DNA of 64,000 nucleotides, taken from Mangifera indica. Lineage: Eukaryota > Streptophyta > Magnoliopsida > Sapindales > Anacardiaceae. Positions 22,720 through 35,353 of this stretch are shown here, in pieces; within the stretch, counting starts at the first letter, position 1, and each line of letters opens with the position of its first letter. The position numbers and the translations under genes were made by a program. The notes under the pieces are model-generated. The model was not told the DNA's origin and did no database searches. It saw only the letters and a program-made list of their open reading frames with translations. Where the stretch lies: positions 4,621,228-4,685,227 of the forward strand of contig NC_058145.1 of assembly GCF_011075055.1 (NCBI RefSeq), in the 5' to 3' direction.

Positions 22720-25023
22720 ATGGTTCAACAGGAGCCATTCCTCCTTCATTCACCTTTCCTCCTATGTATCTCCATTGGGTTGTTGTTGCTGTTCAGAGTT
22801 GTAGTTTCACAAATTCCTCTTGGTTCAAAACTTTCTGTAGTGGAAAATGACTTCTGGTTCTCTTCCAATGGTGATTTTGCACTTGGATTCTTTAATTCTT
22901 CTGATCAGCCTAATCAGTTTAGTGTTGGTATTCGTTACAATTCCAAATTGATTACTGCTGCCAAACAAACTGTAGTTTGGGTTGCTGGAGGTGATGCCAC
23001 TGTTGGTAACCAGTCTTATTTTCAGCTTTCACAAAATGGGGAACTGGTTTTATTTGACTCCTCAAAGGGATTCACTGTATGGACAACCAAAACAAGGCTA
23101 TTGTCTGTTGCCTCAGCTTTCCTTCAAGATGATGGCAATTTTGTTTTACTAAATGAGAGGAAAGATGTGGTTTGGCAAAGCTTTGATACACCATCAAATA
23201 CACTTCTTCCAGGTCAGAAATTATATGTATTTAGTACACTCAGACCTGCTACCACAGATCCCCTTTCAAGTTCCTACAGCCTGTACATGAATTCTCTGGG
23301 ACAATTGCTACTTAGGTGGGATAGTATTGCTTATTGGAAAAGTGGAAGGCCTTCACATTTAAATCTCAGTGCTGTTCTCACTTCAAATGGAACCTTTCAA
23401 CTTATGGATCAAAATTTGGAGCCTGTTTGGTCTGCCTTTGGAGAAGATCATGGCGACTCTGTCAAATTCCGGTTTCTTAGGCTCGATGCGGATGGAAATC
23501 TACGGTTGTATTCATGGGTAAAGGCTTCACGGTCATGGAGATCAGTTTGGCAAGCTGTTGAAAATCAATGCAGTGTCTTTGCAACCTGTGGTGAGCAGGG
23601 CATTTGTTTATTCAATGCATCCGCTTCCCCGGTCTGCAAATGCCCCTTTAAGTCCACATCTTCTGCCAGCACAAAATGTTTGTTTCCACGTTCGCAGGAG
23701 TGCGATTCTGGTGCTGATTTGGTTGAATATGAGCACATGTTACTGTATGGAATTTATCCAGCAAATGATTCAATTTTTCAGTCAAGTTTACGGCAGTGTA
23801 AACTGGCTTGCATACATGATCCACAATGTTCAGCAGTAACCTTCACAAATGATGGGACTGCACAATGCCGAATGATGACAACTCAGTACGTGAGTGGTTA
23901 TTCGGACCCCTGGCTTAGTTCTGTATCCTTCACAAGGAAATGTTTATACACAGATCCATTAGCTGCTAAACCCAATTTCACAAAGTCCCCCCCAAGTTTT
24001 CGACTAGTACAATCTAACAGGCTTTGCATTCCTTGTCAAATTGGGGCAGGTTCCGGCACGGTCGTTGTATTCATTGTCATTCAGTTTGGGATTGGAATTT
24101 TCTTGTACAGGAGAAGAAAGTCTATAAGGAGGAGAGCTGCATTAGCTTTTACAGGCCCTAACTCAAAGGGTTTGCTTATGTTATCCTTCAGTGAAATCAA
24201 GGAGCTTTCAGCGAACTTCAAGTACCAATTAGGCCCAAAGATGTTCAAAGGCATGCGAGCAGATAACCAACCAATTGCCATCAAGAAGATGGATGCAACA
24301 ATAGCAGAGAGAAAGTTCCGAAGTGCAGTGTCTAAGATAGGGAATATTCATCACAAAAACCTCGTAAAGCTGGAGGGTTATTGTTGTGAGTTAAATCACA
24401 AGTATCTTGTCTATGAATTTGCTAAGAATGGTTCTCTAGAAAAGTATATACAAGATTCCAAATTTTGTGGGAAACTGAACTGGAGAAAGAGGGTTGACAT
24501 ATGCTTGTCCGTGGCAAGGGCTCTTTTTTATTTGCACACAGAGTGTAGGGAATTTGTAAGCCATGGGAATCTGAAATGTGGAAATGTAGTCTTGGATGAA
24601 GATTTTGAGGCGAAAGTGACTGATTTTGGCCTAGGCATTTTTCATGGTGGAGCATCATTCAATTGGGTTCCTGCAGCAAAAGATGTGGAAGATTTTGGCA
24701 AGATGGTGTTGATGCTAGTAAGTGGCAGGTATCAAGAAGTTGAAGAAAATGTTTGTGAGTGGGCTTATAAGGAATGGATGGAGGGAAATGCAGAGAGGAT
24801 AGTTGATCAAAGAATAGATAGTGAAGTCGATCCTCAAAAGCTGGAGCGCATGTTGAGACTTGTGTTTTGGTGCCTTCAAACTGATGAACATATGCGACCT
24901 TCCATGGGTGAGGTGGTGATGGTACTAGAGGGCACATCAACTGTTGATCCTCCTCCTCCGCCCTTTGCATGTCGAAGGCCATTGGATGATGAGGAGTCAT
25001 CAGAGTCAGCCTTAGAGAACTAG
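22720..25023 (+). CDS. SD3-1: G-type lectin S-receptor-like kinase, SD3-1-like, probable pseudokinase
   Basis: Intact single-exon frame of 767 residues, close to the roughly 760 known for SD3-1. Signal peptide 1-31; G-type (bulb) lectin domain about 32-170 with WQSFDTPSNTLLPGQ; S-locus/EGF-like cysteines 284-320; PAN-like domain about 327-408; membrane helix 441-463 followed by RRRKSIRRR; kinase-like domain about 490-738. Predicted plasma-membrane receptor. The ATP lysine is kept (IAIKK, Lys522) and DFG is present (635-637). However, the glycine loop is degenerate (LGPKMFKG), the helix-C Glu position reads Ala (KFRSAVSKIG), HRD is replaced by HGN (615-617), and the activation loop and APE segment are largely missing between DFGLG and AAKDVEDFG. 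I infer a signalling scaffold without usual phosphotransfer. ATG 22720 is the first after an in-frame stop at 22705; an upstream intron could shift the true start. Confidence 0.93.
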   Translation: MVQQEPFLLHSPFLLCISIGLLLLFRVVVSQIPLGSKLSVVENDFWFSSNGDFALGFFNSSDQPNQFSVGIRYNSKLITAAKQTVVWVAGGDATVGNQSYFQLSQNGELVLFDSSKGFTVWTTKTRLLSVASAFLQDDGNFVLLNERKDVVWQSFDTPSNTLLPGQKLYVFSTLRPATTDPLSSSYSLYMNSLGQLLLRWDSIAYWKSGRPSHLNLSAVLTSNGTFQLMDQNLEPVWSAFGEDHGDSVKFRFLRLDADGNLRLYSWVKASRSWRSVWQAVENQCSVFATCGEQGICLFNASASPVCKCPFKSTSSASTKCLFPRSQECDSGADLVEYEHMLLYGIYPANDSIFQSSLRQCKLACIHDPQCSAVTFTNDGTAQCRMMTTQYVSGYSDPWLSSVSFTRKCLYTDPLAAKPNFTKSPPSFRLVQSNRLCIPCQIGAGSGTVVVFIVIQFGIGIFLYRRRKSIRRRAALAFTGPNSKGLLMLSFSEIKELSANFKYQLGPKMFKGMRADNQPIAIKKMDATIAERKFRSAVSKIGNIHHKNLVKLEGYCCELNHKYLVYEFAKNGSLEKYIQDSKFCGKLNWRKRVDICLSVARALFYLHTECREFVSHGNLKCGNVVLDEDFEAKVTDFGLGIFHGGASFNWVPAAKDVEDFGKMVLMLVSGRYQEVEENVCEWAYKEWMEGNAERIVDQRIDSEVDPQKLERMLRLVFWCLQTDEHMRPSMGEVVMVLEGTSTVDPPPPPFACRRPLDDEESSESALEN

Positions 25024-25724
25024 AATCTCATTGAACATCTAGAACTTTAACTTATTTGTTGATTTTAGCTTATGCTTTCATGTATAGTAGTACTAACCAT
25101 CAATTATGATTACAGTTTTGCCTGAAATGAATGACAACATATAGCACTTATCCTTGTTTTATTTCATCTTAATACATTCACACATAACATTTGACCATTG
25201 AACTCGGAGCTTTCAACACTATGCTTTTCTTTTCAAGTTGCTCTGTGAAAAAGCATCACCTAAATATCAATTTTCAGGTCAGTTGTAATATTCAAGTATT
25301 GTTGTATAGATGTAGCAGACTAAAACACTTGAAATAACTAACTTACAAATATTTCCACAACTCTCAATTTTTCCTGGACACACTTCATTTTTTAAATTAC
25401 AATCTGGAATGGGCTCTAGAAAAGCAGAGAGAAGTGATGCTTTTTGGCTTCAAAGCTTTTCACCTAAATCAATAAAGAGACATGGGTAAGAGGCATGCAA
25501 ATTGCAATGCATATAAAGTAGCTTTTCTTCTATCATCAATAAATTAAATATTATATGGACCGACTTTATATGTTTGACATATTGTAAACTTTTGCAGGAG
25601 AGACTGTAAACTAAACAAACAATATTACAAAGTCATGCTGAGTGGAAAGATGTACTATGGACTAATAAATTAATTAATAGGATGTATTTCAATATGGCAT
25701 CTAAATATTAAAAAAAAATAGAAA
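25024..25724. other. 3' flank of the receptor-kinase gene
   Basis: AT-rich, no coding potential. It should contain the 3' UTR; AATGAATG (about 25125) and AATAAATTAAAT (about 25538) are possible poly(A)-signal-like sequences but neither is decisive. Confidence 0.4.
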
Positions 25725-25860
25725 AATGTTATATATGTTTAATTTTAAATATTTAATTAAATATTTAAATAATATATCATATTATTTTATTTTTAATTTA
25801 ATTTAATTTAATTATATAATAATATATTATTAGATATTTTAAAATTGGATGGAAAAATAA
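25725..25860. repeat. AT-rich MITE-like foldback
   Basis: ATGTTATATATGTTTAATTT at the left and inverse-like ATATTTTAAAATTGG at the right surround repeated AATATTTAAATAAT motifs. The same motif set occurs at 46443-46527 and 26793-26925. Boundaries are uncertain. Confidence 0.35.
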
Positions 25861-26361
25861 ATGTGATAGTGATTGACTTGGGATTTCTCACAAGAGAATA
25901 GGTAGCTTTCGCATCATGCATAAATGAGAATAATTTTCATGTCCAATAATTGTGTTCTCCAATCCAAGCACATTAATCTTCTGGAAAAAATAAAAAATGC
26001 AATTACTTTTTGAAAGTAGGAACTTTTGATTGATTAATAATGGCCATTTAGGTTAATCAAACATATATATTTATCTTTTTATAATTATTTTTTAATTTGT
26101 AATAAAAAATTTTGTAAAATATAATTATATATATGTATTTTAAAAAAATATAATTTATAATTTGGTTTAGTTTAAAAGTCACTCAAATTATAACCTAGAT
26201 TAAAAACTATACCAAACTATACGGTAATTTTTTAGTGGTTTCATCTCCTGAGATTAGACTCCAATTTAGCATCAAATAAAAAGAATAATATCTTCTTCTT
26301 CTTCTTCTTCTTTTTTTATTTTTTTATTTTGTGGGTATTTTTATATTGATTTCTATTTTTA
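25861..26361. other. AT-rich spacer
   Basis: No gene or clear element. A short CTT repeat lies at about 26291-26310. Confidence 0.4.
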
Positions 26362-26589
26362 ATGCACAGAGGTGAAAATGCTGAAAGATACTTTGATGTA
26401 AGAAAGCAATCTCAATCCGAATGGCATCTCTATGTGCATAAAGCCTCCAAAATGAGGACCATCTATGGATTCTTATTTCATGTCCTTATCCGAAACCCTG
26501 AAAATCACCGACACTATGTACAAGTATTTTTGGGCTTCTATACTTGGGTTGGAATCCCTTTTCTTTTTTCAATTTGGCATGGTATATGA
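26362..26589 (+). other. Uncharacterised 75-codon reading frame
   Basis: Starts MHRGENAERYFDVRKQSQ and ends in a hydrophobic stretch (VFLGFYTWVGIPFLFSIW). Base composition here and to about 26700 is less AT-rich than both flanks, and a small hairpin (CCTTTTTCGACA with TGTTCGAAAGG) follows at 26636-26678. I cannot assign a family. It could be a fragment of an organelle-derived insertion or an exon of a decayed gene; another frame on the same strand (DSYFMSLSETLKITDTMYKY) looks equally protein-like, which argues against trusting either. Listed because of its compositional contrast only. Confidence 0.2.
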
Positions 26590-27109
26590 GGTGTAGATAA
26601 TACGATTCTTCTTTTGGGAAAATTATGTAAAGGACCCTTTTTCGACAGAATTGGAAAATGATCCTGTTCGAAAGGGTCCCCTTCCTCTATCTCGAAGGAA
26701 TTCCATTCTTTTTTTTTTTTTTTTAAATAAATATTCTCATACTATCAAACAACTATTTTCATCATTAATCCTCCCAATGTATTTTCTTTTTAATAAAATT
26801 CTAATTTTAAGTATTCAAATGATATATTATTATATAATTTAATAATTTTGAAATAAAAATAAAATACTGTCTAATCATATGATAACACATTATTAAAATA
26901 CTTAAAATCGAATGTATATGAAATACCTTAACTTGGACAATGGTTGAGATGAAGCATATGTGATTTAATGATTATGATTTGAGCTATTTAAAGTTGTTAA
27001 TTTGTGTTAATTCATTATATAACATAAACAACAGAGAATCGAAGTGGGAAATTGTTTAAAATTTCTGAAAAATGGTGAACAACATTATCATTCATCATAA
27101 TATTTAATA
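26590..27109. other. AT-rich spacer, possible MITE remnant
   Basis: 26793-26925 has inverted-repeat-like ends (AATTTTAAGTATTCAAATGA and ATTAAAATACTTAAAATCG) resembling the foldback at 46443. No coding sequence. Confidence 0.35.
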
Positions 27110-29537
27110 GACTACTCACATAGCCACATAACTTTTAATATATATATATTAAAAATAATTTAAAAAAAAAAAACAATGTCAATTGAAGGAAATATATATT
27201 AAAAATAATATTGTTGTGTTGTGTATGCACATAACTTTTTTTTCTTTTTCCTCAAATTACTCCTCCTCAATTGCCCAAAATGGGCTTGAAAAGGATAAGC
27301 ATGAACTCTGATTTTGACAAGAGAGACCATATTCATTTCTACAGAATCAATGAGATCCGCCAAACAGAAATATTTCAGCTTAAACAAAAAGTTGAATTGC
27401 TATCTATTTCTAGAACAAGTTCAAGAAGTAGGGTTAGATTCAACCTAAATTGTTTGAGTTTAAATTCAAACTTAAATTGAATGAGTCAAGTTAAACCTAA
27501 AGATTAAATATGTTTTTATAAAATAAATCACGTTCAAACGAGTTTGAATTAATTTGAATCAAATCTAAAGTAAAATTATTTTCAAACCCAGTTCAAAACT
27601 CATCTTGTTGATCTTAAATCGATCTTAAGTTATCTCTTTTAGATTCGAGATGATCTTGAGCTAAGTTTGTTTTTGTATGTGAATCATTGGACGGTCTAAA
27701 TCATCACGTTTGTCAAAAACTGCCCAGAAAGAAAAAAAAGGGAAGTAGGCCCCCCTATTGATCCAAAAGCCCTTATTTTGAAGTCAAGGTAGTAAAACCA
27801 CATATTATTCAGGTTTAATTCAAACTATGTTTAATTTGTGTATTAAATAAGTTGAAAATAATTTTTAAATTAAAAATATATTAAACACTTATTTTATACT
27901 TTTCTTGTATTAAATACGAATTATTTGACTATATTTTACGTTTGTTTAAAGGTTTTGCAATTAATAATTAGACTGATATGCTAACTTTGTTATACATATA
28001 CATACTACTCATAATTTCATTTTGGGCTACAATTTTTCAAAAAAAAGTTGGTATTGTTTCATGTTATTTAGTATTTCTTTTGTTGATATCTTCCTTTGTT
28101 TCATTTTGAATGCTTTATATGTGGGCGAATTTGATTGTAACATAATATTATCTTTTAGTATAACGGATAAGAGCAATCTCTAATTTTATTATGTAGTCAT
28201 ATTTATTCCTCAAAACAGACCAACTCTTTTATGTCTCATGAAAGTTCTGAACTTTTTATTAATTATTATTTTTTGTTTTATTTTTAACATGAGAAAATAC
28301 TTCTGATATCTAATTGGATTTTGTTTAAATATCTTCAATTAAATATTTTTTATGGGTGCACTAAAACTTGTGCATGAATTTTTACTAATTTTAGTGTTAT
28401 TCTTAATTGTTTATGCATTTAGTTAAGAGCTCTTATCTGCATATTTTGATAATAAAGCTTTTAAAGTGCATAGCACTATATTTTTTGAGCTATTTTATCT
28501 ATCATGTAGACTTATTTGACATAAATTTGAAATTCATTTGTATTAGTTTTGTATTATTTTAATAGTATGAGCATATATCTTGTGTTTGTGTCTCAACGGG
28601 ATCTTTATTGAAATTCTTAAGACAATAATTTGAATTTGAATTATGTATTATGTTATATTAAGTTTAATAGTTAATTAAATATTTTACATTTAAATTGTTA
28701 TATTGATTTTCATTAAAAAATTCATGAAAAAGTGTTAAAATTATTATTGATATTATAGTATTTTTAGAAATATATCATTAATAATATGTCATATTAAACT
28801 TATTTATGTATATATTTTATTTTATTTTTTGCACGTAAATTTTATGTACATTTTTTTTACAAATATTTCTATACTTTTTTTTTTTAATTTTCGTATTTAC
28901 TATCAAGATTTTGAAGGAGAATTTTCTTCGCAACTAAAATAAATAAATAAATATTCTGGGGAAGTCCACAATCAAACAATAAAAATTAATTTTTAGATTG
29001 ATGCCGTCAAGTCAATTATGGAATGCCAAGTGTCCATATTGCAATGAAATAGCCCACCTTGGTCCTGGTCCCCTTGATAAGGAGCCAATTAAGCCGGCCA
29101 AATTTCCTTGAGATATTCCCACGACTCAAGGTAATGCTCAATTTTAGCAGCTTATTGATGAAATTAAAAATTTCCCTTTTTTTCTGTTACTAATTTTATT
29201 TCCAATTTTTTTTCTGTATTTATACAAAAATTAACAACGATTATCGAAATTTATCTTACAATATCAGAAAATACTATTTTGAGAGAATTTTAATTAAGAA
29301 AAGGTTAAATTAAATTATTATATATGTTATTAAAGATAATTTAAAAGTTAATTCAAACAGAAACAAAGACGAAAAGATTAAAAAAATATAATGTAATAAA
29401 TCTATGTCAAAAAAAAAAAAGGTGCGAACCATATCCTTTTGCCGTAATGTAGAATACATGCAAGTGATTGTATTTGTCAAAGTAGAACTTGTGCTTTTTC
29501 ACATGTCCAAATCAAGCTCAAGAAAATGACTTTCAGT

Positions 29538-30095
29538 AGGGATGACAACGGGAAAGGGCAAAGAGGGGTTTTCAATCCTCGTCCTCATCCTCATTCTCAT
29601 CCTCATCCCCATTCCCATTCCTATAGGAGATATCAGTCTCTATCTCTGTTATGGGAACGAAAATGATTATTTGTCCTCTCTCTACGAAGAAAAATTCTCT
29701 CTTCATCTCTTCTCTATCTCTATGGGGAAAAATCCCCTCTCTGTACGCGCAAGAAAAAATCTCCTCCTTATACCCTCTAAACACATATAAATATATTAAA
29801 TAACAAAATTAGGTAAAATTAAAATCAACTCACTATTTCAAATATCACAAATATAATATATTGTCCACTTTAATATGTACAACAAAAACTTAAATAAATT
29901 TGAAAAATATAAATAATCTAAAATTATAAATATATATTAATATTTTAAGTAAATATATTTATATAAAAAGACGGGGATAGGGGCAGGGCAGGGCGTGAAG
30001 GGGACATATGTATCTTCGTCCACAATTGCAAAATTTTTTTTCATCTCTGTCCTTGTCCTCTTCCCCATTTCTATCACAGAATTCTCTTTTCGTTA
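29538..30095. repeat. hAT-MITE-like repeat in copy 1 (TAGGGATGACAACGGG end)
   Basis: Starts with TAGGGATGACAACGGG, a common end of plant hAT-related repeats, then a C/T-rich stretch of CCTCAT units (29575-29625). It ends with GGGGATAGGGGCAGGGC and CTTCCCCATTT-like sequence near 30060. The right terminus is degraded. The counterpart lies at 35354-35870. Confidence 0.45.
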
Positions 30096-30799
30096 AGGTC
30101 GGGACCCTAAATTCGAATCGAAATTATCTCTAACTTTGAGATACAAAGACCTCATAGTCTCACCTAAGTCAAATACTCTAATTTCTAATTCCACATCATT
30201 ACACAATTTGTTTATTATATATATAACAAAAGCATTTTAAATCATCAACTCTAGTTTAAACTACAAAGAATTTTTATAGGTCTAAATGTATGCTTTTGGG
30301 TTTATTTTTGGTTTTCACATGAGTAAGGCTAGATTCAGAGTGAGTTTATTTAACTTTAAAGAGTTTTGTTCAAACGAGCTTGAAATGAGTCCATTGTATA
30401 CAAACCCGAGTTGAAGTATATTAGAGAATCCAAACACGAGCCCAAACCGAGTAGAAAAGGATCTGAGTGCATTTTGCCCTCTTTAAGTTTTTGTTAAAAC
30501 AACGTCTTTGAACATTTGGGCTAAAATACAAAGGTTTAGTAAACCTTCAAATTTCCTTTCATGCATTAACATTTTCACTTCTCCCATTCTCCTGTTACTA
30601 CTTCGTTTCCTCTTGCTTCTATCTTTGGCATCATTAGTTGCATTTATCCTTCTGGACTCCACCTCCTATTGCTTATGTCTTCAACTTTTTGGCACCATTG
30701 GTTGCATTTATCCTCACTTTAGTTAACTTCGCTACATTCTAGTTTCAGTTCCTCCTTTCATGAAAGACTTCGACTCTCCGACATTTCTCCATCAAGTTT

Positions 30800-32260
30800 T
30801 GTTGTATGTAAGTTTTGTAAGAAAAGGTTGAAACTGCAGAAGACACATTCAACAACACACCTTTCCTACCATACAGAACAATGTCGTGAGAGAAAGAAGG
30901 CATTGGGAAAAGAGAGTGATTCGAAAGGCCAAACAATGTTAGGGTTTAAGCCAACACAAGCAAATTTTCTAAACTCCTTTACTCCACCTGTAGTCAGGAT
31001 GAATGCAAAATATGATCACAATAAGGTACAACTTAAATACTTAATTAACTTATTTGGTTAATTACTATCATTTTTAAACTAACTTGTGTTAAAATAGTTA
31101 ACAATTATTGTGATGCAATATGCAAGTGCGAGAGGCACTTGCTCATATGATTCTAATGGATGAATTGTTGTTCAATATGGTTGAGTATGTTGGCTTCAAC
31201 TACTTTTGTAGCATTCTACAACCTCTATACGAGACATTGGAAGGAAAGAAGCAAACTTTGATTGTGATTGAGTTGTGTAGGTCAAAACCAATGATTTGAA
31301 GAAACTTTTCCAAAATTTGAGAAGAATACGTGTGATAAACTGATTAATAGGAGTCAGATGTGCAAAACATTGAATAAATGGTCATACCTGTGCATTGGGT
31401 GGATCTAGAATAGACTTTAAATGAACACATTATTATCTTTGTCCATGTTCCTTTCCTGAGAAAAAGGAAAAGTGTTGCACAAAGTGTATTCAATTGTTTC
31501 GAGGAATAGGGTATTCTGAATAAGGTAAAGTTCAATCTAATTATACTTATACATTGTCTATTTCTTGATTAATAAGTGGCAACCCTAATATACATGTTAA
31601 TTCTATGTTAATAGGTGCACATCATCACTATAAACAATGCATCCATGAATGACAAGTGCATTGCATTTTTTATGGATGATTTTAAGATGAAAAGATCATT
31701 ATTTTGCAAAGGAAAGTTATTCAACATTCAGTGCATAACGTACATTGTCAATCTTCTTGTTCAGGATGGTTTAGGTGAGATTAAAGTGGTTATTGATAAA
31801 ATAAAAGATAGTGTGAAATATATATGAGTTAGTGAGGCTACGCAGCGAGACTTTGCAAATATTGCTAAAATATGTGGTATTAAAGAAAGAAAATTGATTT
31901 TTCGAGTGCCCTATTAGATGGAACAACACCTATAATATGTTTAATGTAGTGTTGATTTTTCGAGAAGTGTGGGTCGATACAGAGCTAGGTATGATAACTA
32001 TTTGCCATATTTACTAACTGGAGATAAAGTTTGTGAATTTTCTAGAATATTTAATAATGTAAGCAAAATTGTATCAGGAACAAAATATCCAATGACTAAC
32101 TTAAACTTCACGGAGGTTCACAGAATAAAAAAAATCTTAAAAATTATGGAATTTGATCCAGAGGTAGTCGTAATGGTTAAATCAATGATGGCAAAGTTTG
32201 ATAAATATTAGGGAGAGATAAATTTGCTTATGTCGGTTGCAATCAGACTGGATTTAACGT
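30800..32260 (+). pseudogene. Ac-like hAT transposase, copy 1
   Basis: A complete BED-type zinc finger opens it: VCKFCKKRLKLQK, then THLSYHTEQC (30804-30890). TMLGFKPTQANFL and MNAKYDHNK lead into an intron-like gap of about 95 bases (31026-31120). VREALAHMILMDELLFNMVE and VGFNYFCSILQPLYE follow (31122-31230). After decayed sequence the catalytic region reads INNASMNDKCIAFFM and LFNIQCITYIVNLLVQDGL (31615-31827). EFSRIFNNVSKIVSGTKYP and FTEVHRIKKIL lead to KFDKY (31969-32211). These are family hallmarks of plant RICESLEEPER/Ac-type hAT proteins. Stops and frameshifts after each block make it non-functional; the dimerisation domain is not found. Confidence 0.83.
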
Positions 32261-35200
32261 AAGGAACTTGATTATTGGTATGATCTTTGTTTATGTTGAT
32301 CCTTTATGTATTGTAATGTACTCGTTTCTTGTAATTGTAGGTTTAAATTTGAATTTATTAAGTTTGCTTATCCCATGTTATACAGGGAATATGATGCCAT
32401 GATTGACTACTCACATAGGCACATAAAAATTAGCTTGTTTCTCTCTTGCTATTAATATAAATTGGGGGAATGTATTTTTATTTTATCATAGTGAATACTT
32501 GTTGGTTTAAAAATATGATTGGTTTCAAATATAAGATAATTAAAAAAAAAATAAAACAATGTCAATTGAAGGAAATATATATTAAAAATAATATTGTTGT
32601 GTTGTGTATGTACATAACTTTTTTTTTTTCCCTTTCATTATAAAAAATTTCACTGGCAATTTTATTTTTTTAAGAAATGTGCATGTCCTCAAATTACCAT
32701 ATTCATTTCTACAGAATCAATGAAATGCGCCGAACAAAAGTATTTCAGCTTAAACAAAAAGTTGAATTGCTATCTATTTCTGGAACAAGTTCGAGTTCAA
32801 ACCAACTTAGATTAAATTTAAAATAAAATTGTTTTCAAAATAAGTTTAAAATTCATTTTGTTGATCTCGAATCGATTTTAAATTATTTTTATAGATTTGA
32901 GATTCTCTTGAACTAGACTTATTTGAGTTTTTGTTCAAATCGAATTCAATTGGTATTCAAGCTTACAGTTTGTATTTGATAATTGTTTCTGTACTTTTTT
33001 CTCTCTCTATCATTAAATAGAGCTAATATTTTGAGTTAGAATTCAATAACAAAATTTTGATTTTTAAAAAATGAGAGATAAAAAAAATCTAATAAAAATT
33101 GATTTTTGGAAATAGTTTATAATATAATTCAGATTTTAAAATCATTTATTAGCTTTTTTATTTATAAATTTAGTAATCACGAATAAAAATAAACCTTAAA
33201 TATTTATGACATACTTTCCATCTGCTTAGAAAATTTAGTTCTTTTCAATTGGCATTTATTTTACTATTAAACTAGATTTTTACTTTTAAAAAGTGAAAAA
33301 GGAAAAATAACAGCCAATAGATGTGAATCATTGGACGGTCCAGATCGTCACATTTGTCAAAAACTTCCCAGAAAAAGAAAGTGAAATAGGCCCCCTATTG
33401 ATCCAAAAACACTCCCTTGAAGTCAATTTAATAAAACCGCGTATTATTTCGGTTTAATTCAAGCTCTTGTTCAATTTGTGTATTAAATATGTTAAAAGCA
33501 ATTTTCAAATCCAATATATATTAAAAACATATTTTATATCTTTTTCACATTAAATATGAATTATTCGATCGTATTTTATATTTATTATATTTTTTAATTT
33601 TTGGCTAATTTTAGAATACAAAATTGTCCCTTCTATTTTTAACTATTTACGATAATGTCACAGTCATTTAAAAAAAAACAATTTATTTCTTCTTAATTCC
33701 TAATTTCCCATTTTCCCTCCTTGTATGAATATTCACGCTCCACCAAAACACTCAAACACCTAAACCATTTTTTTAATTCTTAATTTCTCATTTTTCCTTC
33801 CCTATATAAAACTCTTGCAATTAATAATTAGACTGATATACTAACCTTGTTATGCATATACATACTACTCGTAATTTCTCTTTGGGCTACAATTTTTCAA
33901 AAAAAAGTAGGTATTGCTTCCTGTAATTTAGTATTTCTTTTGGTTGATATCTTCTCTTGTTTCATTCTGAAGGCTTTACATGTGGACGATTTTGATTGTA
34001 GCATAATATTATCTGTTGGTATAGCGGATAAGAGTTGTCCCTAATTTCATTGTGAGGTCATATTTATTTATCAAAATAGACCAACTCTTTTATGTCTTGC
34101 GAAAGTTCTGAATTTTTTATTAATTATTGTTTTTTGTTCTATTTCTAACATGAGAAAATACTTCTGATATCAAATTAGATTTTGTTTAAATATCTTTTAC
34201 GGGTGCACTAACAACTTGTGGATGAATTTTTACTAATTTAAGTGTTATTCTCGGTTGTTTATACGTTTAGTTAAGAGTTCTTATTTGTATGTTTGGATGA
34301 TAAACCTTTTTAAAGTGCATAGTACTATACTCTTTGAGCTATTTTATCTATCATATAGCTCTGTTTGACATAAATTTGATATTCATTTATATTAGTTTTA
34401 TATTATTTTAATATTGTAAATATATATCTTGTGTTTGAGTCTCAACAAAATCTTAATAGAAATTCTTTAGACAATAATTTGAATTTGAATTATGTATTTA
34501 TGTATTAAGTTATATTAGATTTAATAATTTATTAAATACTTTACATTTAATAGTTGATTGTATTAAAAGATTTACGAAAAATATTAAAATTATTATTCAT
34601 ATTACAATTTTTTTAAAATATATTATTGATGTCGCATTAAACTCATATATACATATTTTATATTTTTTTATATATAAATTTTATGTACATTATTTTACAA
34701 ATATTTTTATACTTTTTTTTTATTTTTGTATTTACTATCAAGATTTTGAAGGAAAATTTTCTTCACAACGAAAAAAAAAGTAATAATAAATTTTCTGGGG
34801 AAGTCCACAACCAAACAATAAAAATTATTATGGAATGCCAAGTGTCCATGTTGCAATGAGTAGCCCACCTTGGCCCTGGTCCCCTTGATAGGGAGCCAAT
34901 TAAGCCGGCCAAATTTCCTCGTGATATTCCCCGCAACACAAGATAATGCTCAATTTTAGCATCTTATTGATGAAATTAAAAATGTCCCTTTCTTTCTGTT
35001 ACTAATTTTATTTCCATTTTTTCTTTTGTATTTATACAAAATTAATAACGATTATCGAAATTTATCTTATACTATCAGAAAATACAATTTTGAGAGAATT
35101 TTAATTAAGAAAATATTAAGATTAAAGTATTAGATATATTATTAAAGATAATTTAAAGGTTAATTCAAACCGAAATAAAGATTAAAAGATTAAAAAAATA

Positions 35201-35353
35201 CAATGCAGTAAATCTATGTGAAAAAAACTTAAAAAAAAAAAAGTGAGAACCATATTCTTTTGTCATAATGTAGAATACATATAAGTGATTGTATTTGTCA
35301 AAATAGAACTTGTGCTTTTTTCCATGTCCAAATCAAGCCCAAGAAAATGACTT

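Larger units (their letters stand above)
27110..32404. repeat. Tandem duplication, copy 1 (about 5.3 kb)
   Basis: The stretch starting GACTACTCACATAG at 27110 recurs at 32405 and the two run in parallel in the same order. Shared landmarks include CAATGTCAATTGAAGG (27174/32556), ATTGGACGGTC (27688/33334), TTGGGCTACAATTTTTC (28022/33882), GAATGCCAAGTG (29022/34834), TAGGGATGA.AA.GGG (29538/35358) and the hAT transposase (31615/37361). Copy 1 lacks about 250 bp present in copy 2 at 33580-33830, and has about 70 bp at 27255-27325 that copy 2 lacks. Divergence suggests an old event. Confidence 0.88.

Noticed and set aside
29542..29790. Frame with repeated Leu-Ile and Pro-Ile
   Set aside because: Comes from CCTCAT-type simple repeats within a MITE-like sequence.
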